Shown: positions 1-8,929 of the stretch, in pieces
Layout of the letters: each line of letters opens with the position of its first letter
Position numbering within the stretch: the stretch's first letter is position 1
Assembly (NCBI GenBank): GCA_024346835.1
Contig: AP024866.1
Span: 186,001 to 250,000 of the forward strand
Length of the DNA: 64,000 bases
Origin: Vibrio comitans
GTDB lineage: Bacteria > Pseudomonadota > Gammaproteobacteria > Enterobacterales > Vibrionaceae
Direction: 5' to 3'
The notes under the pieces: generated by a model
Seen by the model: the letters and a program-made list of their open reading frames with translations, nothing else
Told to the model about the DNA's origin: nothing
The model's database searches: none
Made by a program: the position numbers and the translations under genes

Positions 1-39
1 AGTTGTTCTAGGCTCATTCGGTAAATAGTAGTAATCGAT

Positions 40-67
40 AAAACCGTTGCTTTGGTAGCGGTTTTTT
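40..67 (+). terminator. Terminator of a gene upstream of the window
   Basis: AAAACCG (40-46) pairs with CGGTTTT (59-65) and runs into a T tract. It reads rightward, so it probably ends a transcript that enters from the left; that gene is not visible. Confidence 0.6.
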
Positions 68-92
68 TATGTCAGTTAAAAATGAACAGGCA

Positions 93-121
93 CAAAAAAG
101 GCCAGCCTAGGCTGACCTTTC
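93..121 (-). terminator. Rho-independent terminator of tpiA
   Basis: An inverted repeat centred on CCTAGG (about 98-120) has a T run on the minus strand and lies 25 bases past the tpiA stop codon. Confidence 0.75.
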
Positions 122-145
122 ATTCAATATGTCTAACAAGACAAA

Positions 146-916
146 TTAAGCTTTCGCTTCTGCTGCTGCTTTAGCGATAGCTGCAAAGCTTTTCGCGTCA
201 AGAGCCGCGCCGCCAACTAGAGCACCATCGATGTCTGGTTGTGCAAAGTATGCAGCCGCGTTTTCTGGCTTAACAGAACCACCGTACTGAATAACAACGT
301 TCTTAGCGACGTCTTCGTTCTTCTGTGCGATGTGAGCGCGGATTGAAGCGTGGATGCGCTGTGCATCGTCAGCTGTAGCTGCTTTACCAGTACCGATAGC
401 CCAGATTGGTTCGTAAGCGATGATTGCACCGTTTAGAGCTTCTGCACCTAGTAGGTTGATTACTGCGTCGATTTGACGAGCACAAACTGCTTCAGTTTCG
501 CCAGCTTCGTTTTGAGCTTCAGACTCACCGATACAAAGAACAGGAGTTAGGCCGTTTTCTTTTAGGAATGCAAATTTCTTAGCAACAAACTCGTCTGATT
601 CATTGTGGTATTCACGACGCTCAGAGTGACCAATGATGATGTGAGTTGCCCCAAACTCTTTAAGCATAGCTGGAGACATGTCGCCAGTGAAAGCACCTTG
701 GTTGTTCACGTCAGTGTTTTGAGCACCTAGGATGATAGCGCTACCAGCATCAGTAAGAGTGCGCTCAGCTAGGTCGATGAATAGTGCTGGTGGCGCTACT
801 GCCACGTCAACACCCGTTACGCCTTCTAGTTCTGCATTCAGACCAGTTAGCAAGTCAACAACCATCTCTTTGGTGCCGTTGAGTTTCCAGTTACCCATAA
901 CTACAGGATGACGCAT
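146..916 (-). CDS. tpiA: Triosephosphate isomerase
   Basis: This cytoplasmic TIM-barrel enzyme interconverts dihydroxyacetone phosphate and glyceraldehyde 3-phosphate in glycolysis and gluconeogenesis. The 256-residue length is normal for the family. Visible active-site residues are Lys11 in GNWKLNG, His97 in IIGHSERR and Glu169 in [11 protein letters not shown]; the C-terminal phosphate loop [11 protein letters not shown] is present. A GGGAG ribosome site precedes the ATG. It is transcribed alone, with a terminator behind it, and diverges from the tautomerase gene. A symmetric ATGAT-N4-ATCAT motif about 80 bases upstream may be an FNR-type site. Confidence 0.98.
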   Translation of the reverse strand: MRHPVVMGNWKLNGTKEMVVDLLTGLNAELEGVTGVDVAVAPPALFIDLAERTLTDAGSAIILGAQNTDVNNQGAFTGDMSPAMLKEFGATHIIIGHSERREYHNESDEFVAKKFAFLKENGLTPVLCIGESEAQNEAGETEAVCARQIDAVINLLGAEALNGAIIAYEPIWAIGTGKAATADDAQRIHASIRAHIAQKNEDVAKNVVIQYGGSVKPENAAAYFAQPDIDGALVGGAALDAKSFAAIAKAAAEAKA

Positions 917-992
917 AAAAATACTCCCTTCTAAATTAGTAAAAAATATACGTTGTAGGTGAAAGAATATAACAGATAAAAACGGTTATATC

Positions 993-1006
993 ATGATACG
1001 AATCAT
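993..1006. promoter_or_regulatory. FNR-like palindrome between tpiA and the tautomerase gene
   Basis: ATGAT-ACGA-ATCAT matches the FNR consensus TTGAT-N4-ATCAA at 8 of 10 fixed positions and is perfectly symmetric. It sits about 77 bases upstream of tpiA and 120 upstream of the divergent gene. Assignment to FNR is inferred. Confidence 0.35.
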
Positions 1007-1125
1007 TTCTTGACCTAGGATGACTGCATAATTATTGGACTAGTGATCTGGCGGGCAAAAAAGCAGATCAACTACTTAAAAAGCTTGTGTCTAGTGTATG
1101 GTTTAGTGTTCACGGAGGATGTGTC

Positions 1126-1476
1126 ATGCCCAATTTAGTAATGGAATATACCGATTCCTTAGAAGACAGACTAAACACCCAAGGCTTGCTTCAGGATATG
1201 CATCAAGCATTGATTGATAGCGGTTTATTTGAACTAAACTCAGTAAAGTCAAGAACCCTGCGTTGCCATTCATGGCTCATCGGTGATAGTGAGGATCAAC
1301 ACGACTTTATCCATGTGACAGTTGAGTTACTTTCGGGAAGAACAGTGCAGCAGAAACAGGCTTTATCGCAAAGCGTATTCTCAATACTGACAGAGCAAGC
1401 AAATTGGGTTGGAAGCGTCACGGTAAATATCAGAGATATGGATAGAGATTGCTTTGCCAAGCACACTACTATTTAG
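1126..1476 (+). CDS. 5-carboxymethyl-2-hydroxymuconate delta-isomerase family tautomerase
   Basis: This small cytoplasmic protein (116 residues) belongs to the tautomerase superfamily, whose members use an N-terminal proline as catalytic base. The start at 1126 is preferred over a GTG at 1087 because GGAGG lies 7 bases upstream and because it gives Met-Pro-Asn-Leu, which places Pro2 at the mature N terminus. The family isomerises CHMI-type hydroxymuconates in homoprotocatechuate breakdown, but no such pathway genes are near, so the true substrate is unknown. It is followed 15 bases later by the DUF805 gene and the two may be cotranscribed. Confidence 0.8.
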   Translation: MPNLVMEYTDSLEDRLNTQGLLQDMHQALIDSGLFELNSVKSRTLRCHSWLIGDSEDQHDFIHVTVELLSGRTVQQKQALSQSVFSILTEQANWVGSVTVNIRDMDRDCFAKHTTI

Positions 1477-1491
1477 ACCCTAGGATTACTC

Positions 1492-1923
1492 ATGGACTTT
1501 AAGTTTTTATTATTCTCTTTTGAAGGTCGTATCGGGCGCAAACAATTTTGGATTTGGAACATTTGCTATTACTTGTTCTTATCTATGGTGGCCACCGCAA
1601 TCGCTCAAGTCTCACCTGGCACCGCGTTATACGCCGTCCCAGTAATGGCGATAATCTTGCTGTATCCCGATTTAGCAGTGACGGCGAAGCGTTGGCATGA
1701 CCGAAACAAGTCAAACAAGTTTTTATTGTTGAATGTGCCACTGATTATTGGTCGCTCATTAATTCCAATGTCGGCGCAAATGGAAACAGGGGAAGGCATC
1801 TCACGAGTTCTATCATTGATTGCTTTGGTATGTGGACTTTGGATATTTGTAGAGTGTGGCTTGCTGAAAGGCAGTGAAAAAGAGAATGATTATGGAGCAC
1901 CATTTGAAAATGGTGAGGCATAA
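1492..1923 (+). CDS. DUF805 family inner-membrane protein
   Basis: The protein has 143 residues and matches the DUF805 pattern: an N-terminal FEGRIGRKQFWIWN motif, hydrophobic segments near residues 22-42, 45-60, 80-93 and 104-122, and the family hallmark LAVTAKRWHDRNKS between helices. The C-terminal tail is short and polar. The family has no firm biochemical function. It lies just behind the tautomerase gene and shares a two-way terminator with convergent glpX. Confidence 0.85.
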   Translation: MDFKFLLFSFEGRIGRKQFWIWNICYYLFLSMVATAIAQVSPGTALYAVPVMAIILLYPDLAVTAKRWHDRNKSNKFLLLNVPLIIGRSLIPMSAQMETGEGISRVLSLIALVCGLWIFVECGLLKGSEKENDYGAPFENGEA

Positions 1924-1952
1924 AAAAACGCAGCTTTAAGCTGCGTTTTTTT
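1923..1952. terminator. Two-way terminator between DUF805 gene and glpX
   Basis: AAAAACGCAGC-TTTAA-GCTGCGTTTTT has an A run on the left and a T run on the right, so it can end transcripts from both convergent genes. Confidence 0.85.
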
Positions 1953-1965
1953 ATCAAATGAAGAC

Positions 1966-2973
1966 TTAAAGGATGTGTCCTTTGATCTCTTCATCTTTAC
2001 GCTCAAGATAATGAATCGACTTGATGCGACGGATAGTACGGCAACGACCTCTGATAAGCAGAGTTTCTGTTGTCGCAATATCACCTTGGCGAGTAATACC
2101 TTCTAGAAGGTCGCCTTTAGTGATACCGGTTGCTGAGAACACAACGTTGTCGCTGCGCGCCATATCAGACATCTTAAGAATTACATTAGCTTCTACGCCC
2201 ATTTCAGCACAGCGCTTAAGTTCTTCTTCACCGTGAATGCGGTTTTCTTCGCTATCGCCTTTAACTTCGTGACGAGGAAGTAGGCGACCATGCATGTCAC
2301 CATCTAGAGCTCGAATTACAGCAGCAGAAACCACACCTTCTGGAGCGCCACCAATGCAGTACATCATGTCTACTTCGCTGTCAGGCATACAGGTTAGGAT
2401 AGATGCAGCAACGTCACCATCTGGCACAGCGAATACGCGTACGCCCATCGCTTGCATGTCAGCGATAACTTGATCGTGACGAGGTTTAGCTAGAGTCACT
2501 ACAGTCAATTCTTGTAGCGATTTACCTAGAGCTTTAGCTACGTTGTTTAGGTTGTCTTCCAGCGATACTGCTAAGTCGATTTGACCTTTCGCACCAGGGC
2601 CAACAACCAATTTTTCCATGTACATATCAGGTGCTTTTAGGAAGCTACCTTTTTCGCCTGCCGCTAATACAGCCAATGCATTCGATTGGCCCATTGCTGT
2701 CATGCGCGTTCCCTCGATAGGGTCAACAGCGATATCTACAGCGTCACCACCAACACCCACGTTTTCACCGATGTATAGCATAGGTGCGTCATCGATCTCA
2801 CCTTCACCAATAACGATCTCACCGCTAATTTCTGTTTTGTTCAGTAGGCTACGCATAACTTCAACGGCTGCATTATCTGCTGCGTTTTTGTCTCCGCGTC
2901 CAAGCCATTTGTAACCAGCTAGGGCTGCGCCTTCTGTTACACGAGAAAATGCCATCGCCAAATCGCGCTTCAT
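1966..2973 (-). CDS. glpX: Class II fructose-1,6-bisphosphatase
   Basis: GlpX hydrolyses fructose 1,6-bisphosphate to fructose 6-phosphate in gluconeogenesis and depends on Mn2+. The product has 335 residues, close to E. coli GlpX. The metal and substrate motifs GEGEIDDAPMLYIGE (about 56-70) and DPIEGT (84-89) are intact, and CIGGAPEGVVSAAV follows in the C-terminal half. The ATG at 2973 is chosen over a TTG five codons upstream because GGAG lies just before it and it aligns with the family start MKRDLAMAFSRVTE. Unlike E. coli it is not attached to glpFK; it stands alone facing zapB. Confidence 0.96.
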   Translation of the reverse strand: MKRDLAMAFSRVTEGAALAGYKWLGRGDKNAADNAAVEVMRSLLNKTEISGEIVIGEGEIDDAPMLYIGENVGVGGDAVDIAVDPIEGTRMTAMGQSNALAVLAAGEKGSFLKAPDMYMEKLVVGPGAKGQIDLAVSLEDNLNNVAKALGKSLQELTVVTLAKPRHDQVIADMQAMGVRVFAVPDGDVAASILTCMPDSEVDMMYCIGGAPEGVVSAAVIRALDGDMHGRLLPRHEVKGDSEENRIHGEEELKRCAEMGVEANVILKMSDMARSDNVVFSATGITKGDLLEGITRQGDIATTETLLIRGRCRTIRRIKSIHYLERKDEEIKGHIL

Positions 2974-3271
2974 ATCGACTCCAATCAAGAGGGTTCAAAA
3001 AATCGCCGAGATTCTATCATACCTTCACGGTAACGTTTGCTTAATTTGCTCAACTTTAAGCCAGAACCCAGAGGTTTATTGATTTCGTCCCGCATTTACT
3101 CGCTGCAAGAGACAAAGATTGCTTTGAGAGTGTCAAAATTTGATTAGGATCGCTCTTTTTTTGCTCACTTGAACCAGAATTAAATTATTAGGTGTGTTTA
3201 TATACATGTGTGTGGGTAGAATGGTTGGGAAGCCAGTCTTTACATATGGATAACGAATTAGGTAGGCCAAG

Positions 3272-3514
3272 ATGTCTTTAGAAGTATTAGAAAAATTAGA
3301 AGCCAAAGTGCAAACAGCAGTAGACACAATCACTCTGCTACAAATGGAAGTTGAAGAACTTAAAGAACAAAAGCAGCAGCTTGCCAATGAAGCCGAGCAG
3401 TTACGCAACGAAAAAGTTGAAACTGAACAACGCGCTCACCAAGTTCAAGCAGAGCACGATGCGTGGCAAGAGCGCATTCGCAGCATGCTAGGCAAAATGG
3501 AAGAAGTAGAATAA
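3272..3514 (+). CDS. zapB: Cell division protein ZapB
   Basis: ZapB is a small coiled-coil protein that joins the Z-ring through ZapA and links it to MatP and the chromosome terminus. The 80-residue product is almost entirely heptad-repeat coiled coil rich in Glu, Gln, Lys and Leu, starts [20 protein letters not shown] as ZapB does, and has no proline-broken domain. It is a single-gene unit divergent from glpX and sharing a two-way terminator with envC, another division gene. Confidence 0.93.
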   Translation: MSLEVLEKLEAKVQTAVDTITLLQMEVEELKEQKQQLANEAEQLRNEKVETEQRAHQVQAEHDAWQERIRSMLGKMEEVE

Positions 3515-3536
3515 ACCCTACCAAGCCATTGCTTAT

Positions 3537-3568
3537 AAAAAACGCCGGCTAATTAGCCGGCGTTTTTT
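3537..3568. terminator. Two-way terminator between zapB and envC
   Basis: AAAACGCCGGCT-AATT-AGCCGGCG-T7 is a strong GC stem flanked by A and T tracts, between two convergent genes. Confidence 0.9.
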
Positions 3569-3573
3569 TGTTT

Positions 3574-4734
3574 CTAGCGAGTCAACCAAGAACGAGGGTT
3601 CTGGGTTTGGCTGTTACGCCTCAGCTCGAAATAGACGGAAGAGCGAGATTGTCCTCCAGTATCTCCGGCAAGCGCGATGGTTTCACCCGAGGTGACTTTA
3701 TCGCCTTCTTTCTTGGTCAGTACTTGGTTGTACCCGTATAGGGTCATATCGCCTTTACCATGATCTAGCAGTAGCACTAAGCCATAACCACGTAAGTAAT
3801 CTGCAAATACCACGGTGCCGGGATAAACGGCTTTAACAGGTTGCTCGTACTGAGCACTGATCACCATGCCCTTCCAATTGACTTGACCACTTTGCTTGGT
3901 GCCATAGTTGTGTAACACCGAACCTTTAACTGGCCAAGGTAGGCGCCCTTTCTGTTTGGCTAATCCATCCATTGGAACTGAATTACGCTTTGCGGCTTTT
4001 GCTATCTCAGCTTTCAATCTCGCTTCATTGCGCTTTAGTTCATTGAGATAAGCGCTGTCCCCAGCAATACCACGCTTGATTTTAGCGACCGTTGATTTAC
4101 GACTGGTTTGTGAAGAACGCTGTTTATTTAATTGCTCTGATTGCTGAGCAAGAAGCGTCTCTATCTGTTGCTGTTCAGCAATCAGCTGCAGGTTTTTTTG
4201 CTCTAGCTTAGCGTTAGTTTGTTGCAGCTCAGTGATGACTTCGGCACGTTGTTTTGCCAAGTGCTGATAATACTGGCTAATACGATCTTTTTCTTGAGTG
4301 CTTTCATGACTTAGAAAACTCTCAATCTTGGCGTTGGTGTGCATCATGTAATATGACTTAACCAGCTTCTGCAAGGCCGCAGCTTGAGCTTGGGTTTTTT
4401 CTAACAGTTCTTGATGTTGCTGATCGTAAGCTTTGAGGTTGGCTTCAGAACGTTTCAATGAAGAGCGTGTTTGCGCTAGATTCTTGCTCGCATTGGCAAT
4501 AGAAAGCTCATCGCTTTTCAGTTGTTTTTGTAGCTTATCGAGTTCTTTCTGTTGCTGAGAAAGGCTTTTTTGCTGACGAGTTATTTCTCCCTTTACTCCC
4601 TTTAGTTCTTCAGTGCTAGCTGAGGCAGGAGTTGAGACAAATATCGAAGATGATAGACATAACAAAACGCCAGCGCACAGGACACTGACGTTTTTTCTAT
4701 TCAATAGCTTTGGCTTTTGAGGAATTAGATTCAT
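3574..4734 (-). CDS. envC: Murein hydrolase activator EnvC
   Basis: EnvC is a periplasmic division factor recruited by FtsEX; it activates the septal amidases, of which AmiB is encoded in this window at 40060. The 386 residues show a signal peptide (about 1-40, ending ASA), a long Gln/Lys-rich coiled coil (about 42-250) and a C-terminal LytM/M23 domain. The LytM fold is degenerate: HxxxD is replaced near NYGTKQSGQ, and the last metal motif reads VYFELRR, not HxH. It is therefore an activator and not a peptidase, as in known EnvC. It lies 61 bases behind gpmI and may be cotranscribed with it. Confidence 0.95.
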   Translation of the reverse strand: MNLIPQKPKLLNRKNVSVLCAGVLLCLSSSIFVSTPASASTEELKGVKGEITRQQKSLSQQQKELDKLQKQLKSDELSIANASKNLAQTRSSLKRSEANLKAYDQQHQELLEKTQAQAAALQKLVKSYYMMHTNAKIESFLSHESTQEKDRISQYYQHLAKQRAEVITELQQTNAKLEQKNLQLIAEQQQIETLLAQQSEQLNKQRSSQTSRKSTVAKIKRGIAGDSAYLNELKRNEARLKAEIAKAAKRNSVPMDGLAKQKGRLPWPVKGSVLHNYGTKQSGQVNWKGMVISAQYEQPVKAVYPGTVVFADYLRGYGLVLLLDHGKGDMTLYGYNQVLTKKEGDKVTSGETIALAGDTGGQSRSSVYFELRRNSQTQNPRSWLTR

Positions 4735-4800
4735 CCTAAATCTTTAATCTTGGCTTTCTTTGCCACAGCATACACCGTGGCAAAGAATTGATAGCAAAGA

Positions 4801-6339
4801 TTATTTCAGATTTACAAGAACCTGACCAGACATCTCCGCTGGGATTTCCATATCTGATAGCTCAAGCATAGTTGGAGCTAGATCAGATAGCTTACCGTTT
4901 TCTTTGAACTCTAGGTCTTTACCGCCAACGTAGATAAGAGGAACTGGTAAGTTAGTGTGTGCAGTGTGGATGCCACCTGTTTCAGGGTTAACCATCATTT
5001 CTGCGTTACCGTGGTCAGCTGTGATTAGCATTTGGCCATCAACTTCGTTGATTGCGTCAACAACGCGACCTAGACATTCGTCTAGTGCTTCACTTGCTTT
5101 AACTGCTGCATCGTAAACGCCAGTGTGGCCAACCATGTCACAGTTAGGGTAGTTACAAACGATAGCGTCGTATTTGCCAGACTTGATAGCTGCAACTAGT
5201 TTGTCAGTCAGCTCTGGTGCGCTCATTTCTGGTTGTAGGTCGTAAGTTGCTACTTTAGGAGAAGCCACTAGTTGACGCTCTTCACCGTCAAACTCGCTTT
5301 CTTTACCGCCATTGAAGAAGAAAGTAACGTGTGCGTATTTCTCTGTTTCAGAGATACGTAGCTGAGTTTTACCTTCTTTAGATAGCCACTCACCGTATGT
5401 GTTCTCTAGAGACGCTGGTGGGAACGCGCAAAGTAGAGGAATGTCTGCTGCGTATTGAGTCAGCATTACAAAGTCTACAGATGGGAATACGTTACGAGCA
5501 AAGCCATCAAAATCAGGCACGAAGCTACGAGTGATTTCGCGAGCACGGTCAGCACGGTAGTTCATGAAGATAACTGCATCGCCATCAACGATCGCTGCTG
5601 ATTCTTCTGAGTCAGTTTTGATTTCAGTTGGTTTAACGAACTCATCGTTTTCGTCACGAGCGTAAGCCGCTTCTAGACCCGCTACAGCATTGTCGAATGT
5701 GAACTCTGACTTAGCTTCAGTTAGCAATTCGTAAGCTTCTTGAACGCGATCCCAGTTGTTATCACGGTCCATAGCGTAGTAGCGACCTACTAGAGAAGCT
5801 ACGCGGCCCTTGCCCAATTTAGCGAATAGCTCTTGGAAGCGTTGTAGAGAACCTTCCGCAGAGCGAGGTGGAGTATCACGTCCGTCTAGGAAGCAATGTA
5901 GGTAGATTTTTTCAGCGCCGCGCTCAGCTGCCATTTCTACAGCTGCGTAGATATGGTCTTCGTGGCTGTGAACACCACCTGGAGACATAAGACCCATAAT
6001 GTGAACAGCGTTACCAGACTTGATAGCCTTGTCCATTGCGTTTGCAAGAGTTTCGTTCTGTTGGAACTCTTTGTCAGCGATAGACTTAGTGATACGAGTA
6101 AGGTCTTGATATACAACGCGACCAGCACCGATGTTGGTGTGACCTACTTCAGAGTTACCCATTTGGCCATCTGGTAGACCAACATCCATGCCTGAAGCAG
6201 AGATTAGAGTGTTTGGTTGGTTTGCAATTAGACCGTCAAGGATTGGAGTCTTTGCGTTTGCGATTGCGTTGTCTTGTTTATCTTCGCGGTATCCGTAACC
6301 GTCAAGGATCACTAGAGCCATAGGCTTCTTAGCTGACAT
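4801..6339 (-). CDS. gpmI: 2,3-bisphosphoglycerate-independent phosphoglycerate mutase
   Basis: This Mn2+-dependent enzyme interconverts 3- and 2-phosphoglycerate in glycolysis. The 512-residue length is typical. The alkaline-phosphatase-fold parts are present: LVILDGYG at the N terminus, the catalytic serine Ser63 in [10 protein letters not shown], the inserted transferase domain (about 80-310) with the [11 protein letters not shown] loop, and the C-terminal metal motif [13 protein letters not shown] ribosome site precedes the ATG. It diverges from yibN across a 356-base gap and is followed by envC, the same order as in E. coli (gpmI-envC). Confidence 0.97.
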   Translation of the reverse strand: MSAKKPMALVILDGYGYREDKQDNAIANAKTPILDGLIANQPNTLISASGMDVGLPDGQMGNSEVGHTNIGAGRVVYQDLTRITKSIADKEFQQNETLANAMDKAIKSGNAVHIMGLMSPGGVHSHEDHIYAAVEMAAERGAEKIYLHCFLDGRDTPPRSAEGSLQRFQELFAKLGKGRVASLVGRYYAMDRDNNWDRVQEAYELLTEAKSEFTFDNAVAGLEAAYARDENDEFVKPTEIKTDSEESAAIVDGDAVIFMNYRADRAREITRSFVPDFDGFARNVFPSVDFVMLTQYAADIPLLCAFPPASLENTYGEWLSKEGKTQLRISETEKYAHVTFFFNGGKESEFDGEERQLVASPKVATYDLQPEMSAPELTDKLVAAIKSGKYDAIVCNYPNCDMVGHTGVYDAAVKASEALDECLGRVVDAINEVDGQMLITADHGNAEMMVNPETGGIHTAHTNLPVPLIYVGGKDLEFKENGKLSDLAPTMLELSDMEIPAEMSGQVLVNLK

Positions 6340-6695
6340 AGTTTGGCCTCGTTTTAATTTTCAGTAGCTTTAATTAGCGTAATTTTACTACAGAATACCC
6401 TAATTGAAGCCGTTTAAGATCAAATTAATTTATCGATCTCGGCTTTGAATTGGGCAGTAAGATTGAAATTTATACAATATGAGTAACTAAATTTCAAAAA
6501 AGGTTTGGATTTACGATCATTTAGGTTGCATTCAGGTTTAAATATTAGAACCTTTGAGTGAATAGTGCCGTATTCGTGATCTAGGTTTCCTTTTTAAAAA
6601 GCGATCACATCAGGCTCTGTCTCGCATCCTGCGCCTGTGATGGTATACTGCGCGTTAAAATTTTCGCTTTATGATTTAAAAAAGAGTATCCGACG
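6340..6695. other. Divergent promoter region gpmI/yibN with a 10-bp inverted repeat
   Basis: This gene-free stretch separates two divergent genes. It holds a perfect inverted repeat, TTGAAATTTA (6463-6472) and TAAATTTCAA (6488-6497), with a 15-base spacer, which resembles an operator. A TATACT box at about 6643 fits a promoter for yibN. I see no convincing ORF. Confidence 0.5.
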
Positions 6696-7166
6696 ATGCA
6701 AGAAATTTTCGATTTCGTTCAGCAGAACATGATTCTGTCTGTAGTTTGGGCTGGTCTTATCGTGGCCTTAGTGATGAATATCATCAAGTCTTCTACTGCA
6801 GGGTATAAAGAAGTTGATACTCAGGCTATGACGCTACTGATCAACCGTGAGAACGGTGTGGTTGTGGACGTTCGTACCAAGGATGAGTTCAAAAAAGGGC
6901 ATATTACTGACTCAGTTCACATTTTGCCTTCAGAGATCAAAGACGGTTCTTTTGGAACGCTTGAAAACAAGAAAAGCGACCCAATCATTGTTGTATGTAA
7001 GACAGGTCAAACTGCAGTCGACAATGCAAACCTGCTAGCTAAAGCTGGCTTTGAAAAAGTTTTCGTGCTGAAACACGGCTTAACTTCTTGGAGCGATGCA
7101 AATCTGCCTCTAGTGCGCGCTAAAAAAGAGCCACGTAAGAAAAAGCAGAAAGCGCTGACTGAATAA
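6696..7166 (+). CDS. yibN: Membrane-anchored rhodanese-like protein YibN
   Basis: The product has 156 residues. An N-terminal transmembrane helix (about 11-30) anchors a cytoplasmic rhodanese domain (about 40-140). The domain carries DVRTKDEFKKGHI and the active-site loop CKTGQT, with Cys101 as the likely sulfur-carrying residue. The tail is very basic (KKEPRKKKQK). The family can transfer sulfane sulfur, but the physiological partner is not known from sequence. It lies 66 bases upstream of secB, as in E. coli (yibN-secB-gpsA-cysE), and secretion genes may share its promoter. Confidence 0.9.
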   Translation: MQEIFDFVQQNMILSVVWAGLIVALVMNIIKSSTAGYKEVDTQAMTLLINRENGVVVDVRTKDEFKKGHITDSVHILPSEIKDGSFGTLENKKSDPIIVVCKTGQTAVDNANLLAKAGFEKVFVLKHGLTSWSDANLPLVRAKKEPRKKKQKALTE

Positions 7167-7232
7167 TGTAATGATTGGATGCGATAATGCGCATCCATCA
7201 CAGAAATAGACAAATTTTAAGGAATAAAAATA

Positions 7233-7709
7233 ATGACTGATGCAGCAGCAACTCAGGCTCCACAACAGAACTTCACTATCCAACGCATCTTCTTGAAAGA
7301 CCTTTCTTTCGAAGCGCCAAACTCTCCTACTATGTTTCAAAAAGAGTGGCAGCCAGATGTAAACCTTGACCTAGACACTAAAAGTGCTCAACTAGGTGAA
7401 GGCGTATACGAAGTAGTTCTTCGTCTTACTGTGACAGTTAAGAATGCTGACGAAACAGCTTTCCTATGTGAAATTCAACAAGCGGGTATTTTCTCTGCAG
7501 AGAAAATGGAGCAAGGTCAACTAGCACATTGCCTAGGCGCATTCTGCCCTAACATCCTATTCCCATACGCTCGTGAAACTATCTCAAGCCTAGTTGTTAA
7601 AGGTACGTTCCCTCAACTGAACCTAGCGCCAGTTAACTTTGACGCATTGTTCATGAACTACCTACAGAACCAACAGCAGCAAGAGCAACAACCTCAAGCT
7701 GACGCTTAA
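7233..7709 (+). CDS. secB: Protein-export chaperone SecB
   Basis: SecB is a homotetrameric cytoplasmic chaperone that holds preproteins unfolded and passes them to SecA. The 158-residue length and the family blocks [19 protein letters not shown] and [17 protein letters not shown] are diagnostic. The acidic and Gln-rich C-terminal tail is usual. An AAGGAA ribosome site precedes the ATG. A strong terminator follows, so gpsA is probably transcribed from its own promoter or by readthrough. Confidence 0.98.
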   Translation: MTDAAATQAPQQNFTIQRIFLKDLSFEAPNSPTMFQKEWQPDVNLDLDTKSAQLGEGVYEVVLRLTVTVKNADETAFLCEIQQAGIFSAEKMEQGQLAHCLGAFCPNILFPYARETISSLVVKGTFPQLNLAPVNFDALFMNYLQNQQQQEQQPQADA

Positions 7710-7756
7710 TTAAACGACAAACTCAATCTTGTTTGATTGAATTTATCGGCAAATAA

Positions 7757-7800
7757 AAGTGCACACTGCATCTAATTAACTGATGCGCTGTGCATTTTTT
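7757..7800 (+). terminator. Terminator after secB
   Basis: TGCACACTGCATC (7760-7772) pairs with GATGCGCTGTGCA (7781-7793), followed by six T. This breaks the secB-gpsA-cysE cluster. Confidence 0.8.
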
Positions 7801-7880
7801 ATTTATACTATCTTTCAAGATCAGTAGTCTTTCTAAGACAAAACTACTAGACCTTCTATAACGCATGAATGGATTGAAAT

Positions 7881-8906
7881 ATGGCAGCATCAAATAGTGA
7901 CCTAAAAGATGTATCAATGACGGTAATTGGTGCAGGTTCTTATGGCACCTCACTTGCGATCTCTCTAGCACGTAATGGTGCGAAGGTCGCCATCTGGGGT
8001 CATGAAAAAGAGCACATGCAGCAACTTCAAGCGGACCGAATGAACAAAGAGTTCCTGCCTGACATTCCTTTTCCTGATTCGTTGATTGTTGAGTGCGACC
8101 TTGAAAAAGCCGTTGCGGCGAGCCGCGATTTGTTAGTGGTTGTGCCAAGCCATGTGTTTGGTATTGTGCTTGATAGTCTAAAACCTTATTTGAAAACGGA
8201 TAGCCGTATCTGCTGGGCAACCAAAGGCCTAGAGCCAGAAACAGGCCGTCTATTAAAAGATGTTGCCCAAGACAAGCTAGGCAATGACTATCCATTAGCT
8301 GTGCTATCTGGCCCTACTTTTGCTAAAGAGCTTGCTATGGGCATGCCAACTGCTATTGCGGTGGCGTCATCTGATCCAAGTTTCGCCACTGAGCTGCAAG
8401 AGAAGATCCACTGTAGTAAATCATTCCGTGTATACGCAAATGATGACTTCATTGGTATGCAACTAGGCGGAGCTGTGAAGAACGTTATTGCTATCGGCGC
8501 AGGTATGTCTGATGGTATTGGTTTTGGTGCTAATGCTCGCACAGCATTGATCACGCGTGGTCTTGCTGAAATGACGCGCCTAGGTGCAGCTCTTGGTGCT
8601 AAGCCTGAGACCTTTATGGGAATGGCTGGACTGGGTGATTTAGTTCTGACTTGTACCGATAATCAGTCGCGAAATCGTCGTTTTGGACTAGCGTTAGGTA
8701 AAGGCCAAGACGTAGATACAGCCCAACAAGAAATTGGTCAGGTTGTAGAGGGCTATCGAAACACTAAAGAAGTGTGGATGCTTGCGGGTCGCGAAGGGGT
8801 TGAAATGCCAATTGTTGACCAAATCTATCAAGTTCTTTATCAAGGTAAAGATGCGAGAGAAGCCGCTCAAGATCTACTGGCTCGTGACAAGAAAGCAGAA
8901 CGATAA
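7881..8906 (+). CDS. gpsA: Glycerol-3-phosphate dehydrogenase [NAD(P)+]
   Basis: GpsA reduces dihydroxyacetone phosphate to sn-glycerol 3-phosphate, the backbone of phospholipids, in the cytoplasm. The 341 residues begin with a Rossmann fold carrying [10 protein letters not shown], followed by the VVVPSHVF strand, the [10 protein letters not shown] motif and the catalytic lysine region [14 protein letters not shown]. The C-terminal helical domain contains [10 protein letters not shown] and SRNRRFG. It lies 23 bases upstream of cysE. TpiA, whose product supplies its substrate, is encoded 7 kb away. Confidence 0.97.
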   Translation: MAASNSDLKDVSMTVIGAGSYGTSLAISLARNGAKVAIWGHEKEHMQQLQADRMNKEFLPDIPFPDSLIVECDLEKAVAASRDLLVVVPSHVFGIVLDSLKPYLKTDSRICWATKGLEPETGRLLKDVAQDKLGNDYPLAVLSGPTFAKELAMGMPTAIAVASSDPSFATELQEKIHCSKSFRVYANDDFIGMQLGGAVKNVIAIGAGMSDGIGFGANARTALITRGLAEMTRLGAALGAKPETFMGMAGLGDLVLTCTDNQSRNRRFGLALGKGQDVDTAQQEIGQVVEGYRNTKEVWMLAGREGVEMPIVDQIYQVLYQGKDAREAAQDLLARDKKAER

Positions 8907-8929
8907 CGTTAATTACAAAGGATTTTTTG

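Noticed and set aside
7723..8295. 190-residue reverse ORF opposite gpsA
   Set aside because: It overlaps the secB terminator and conserved gpsA codons; it reads as an antisense shadow.
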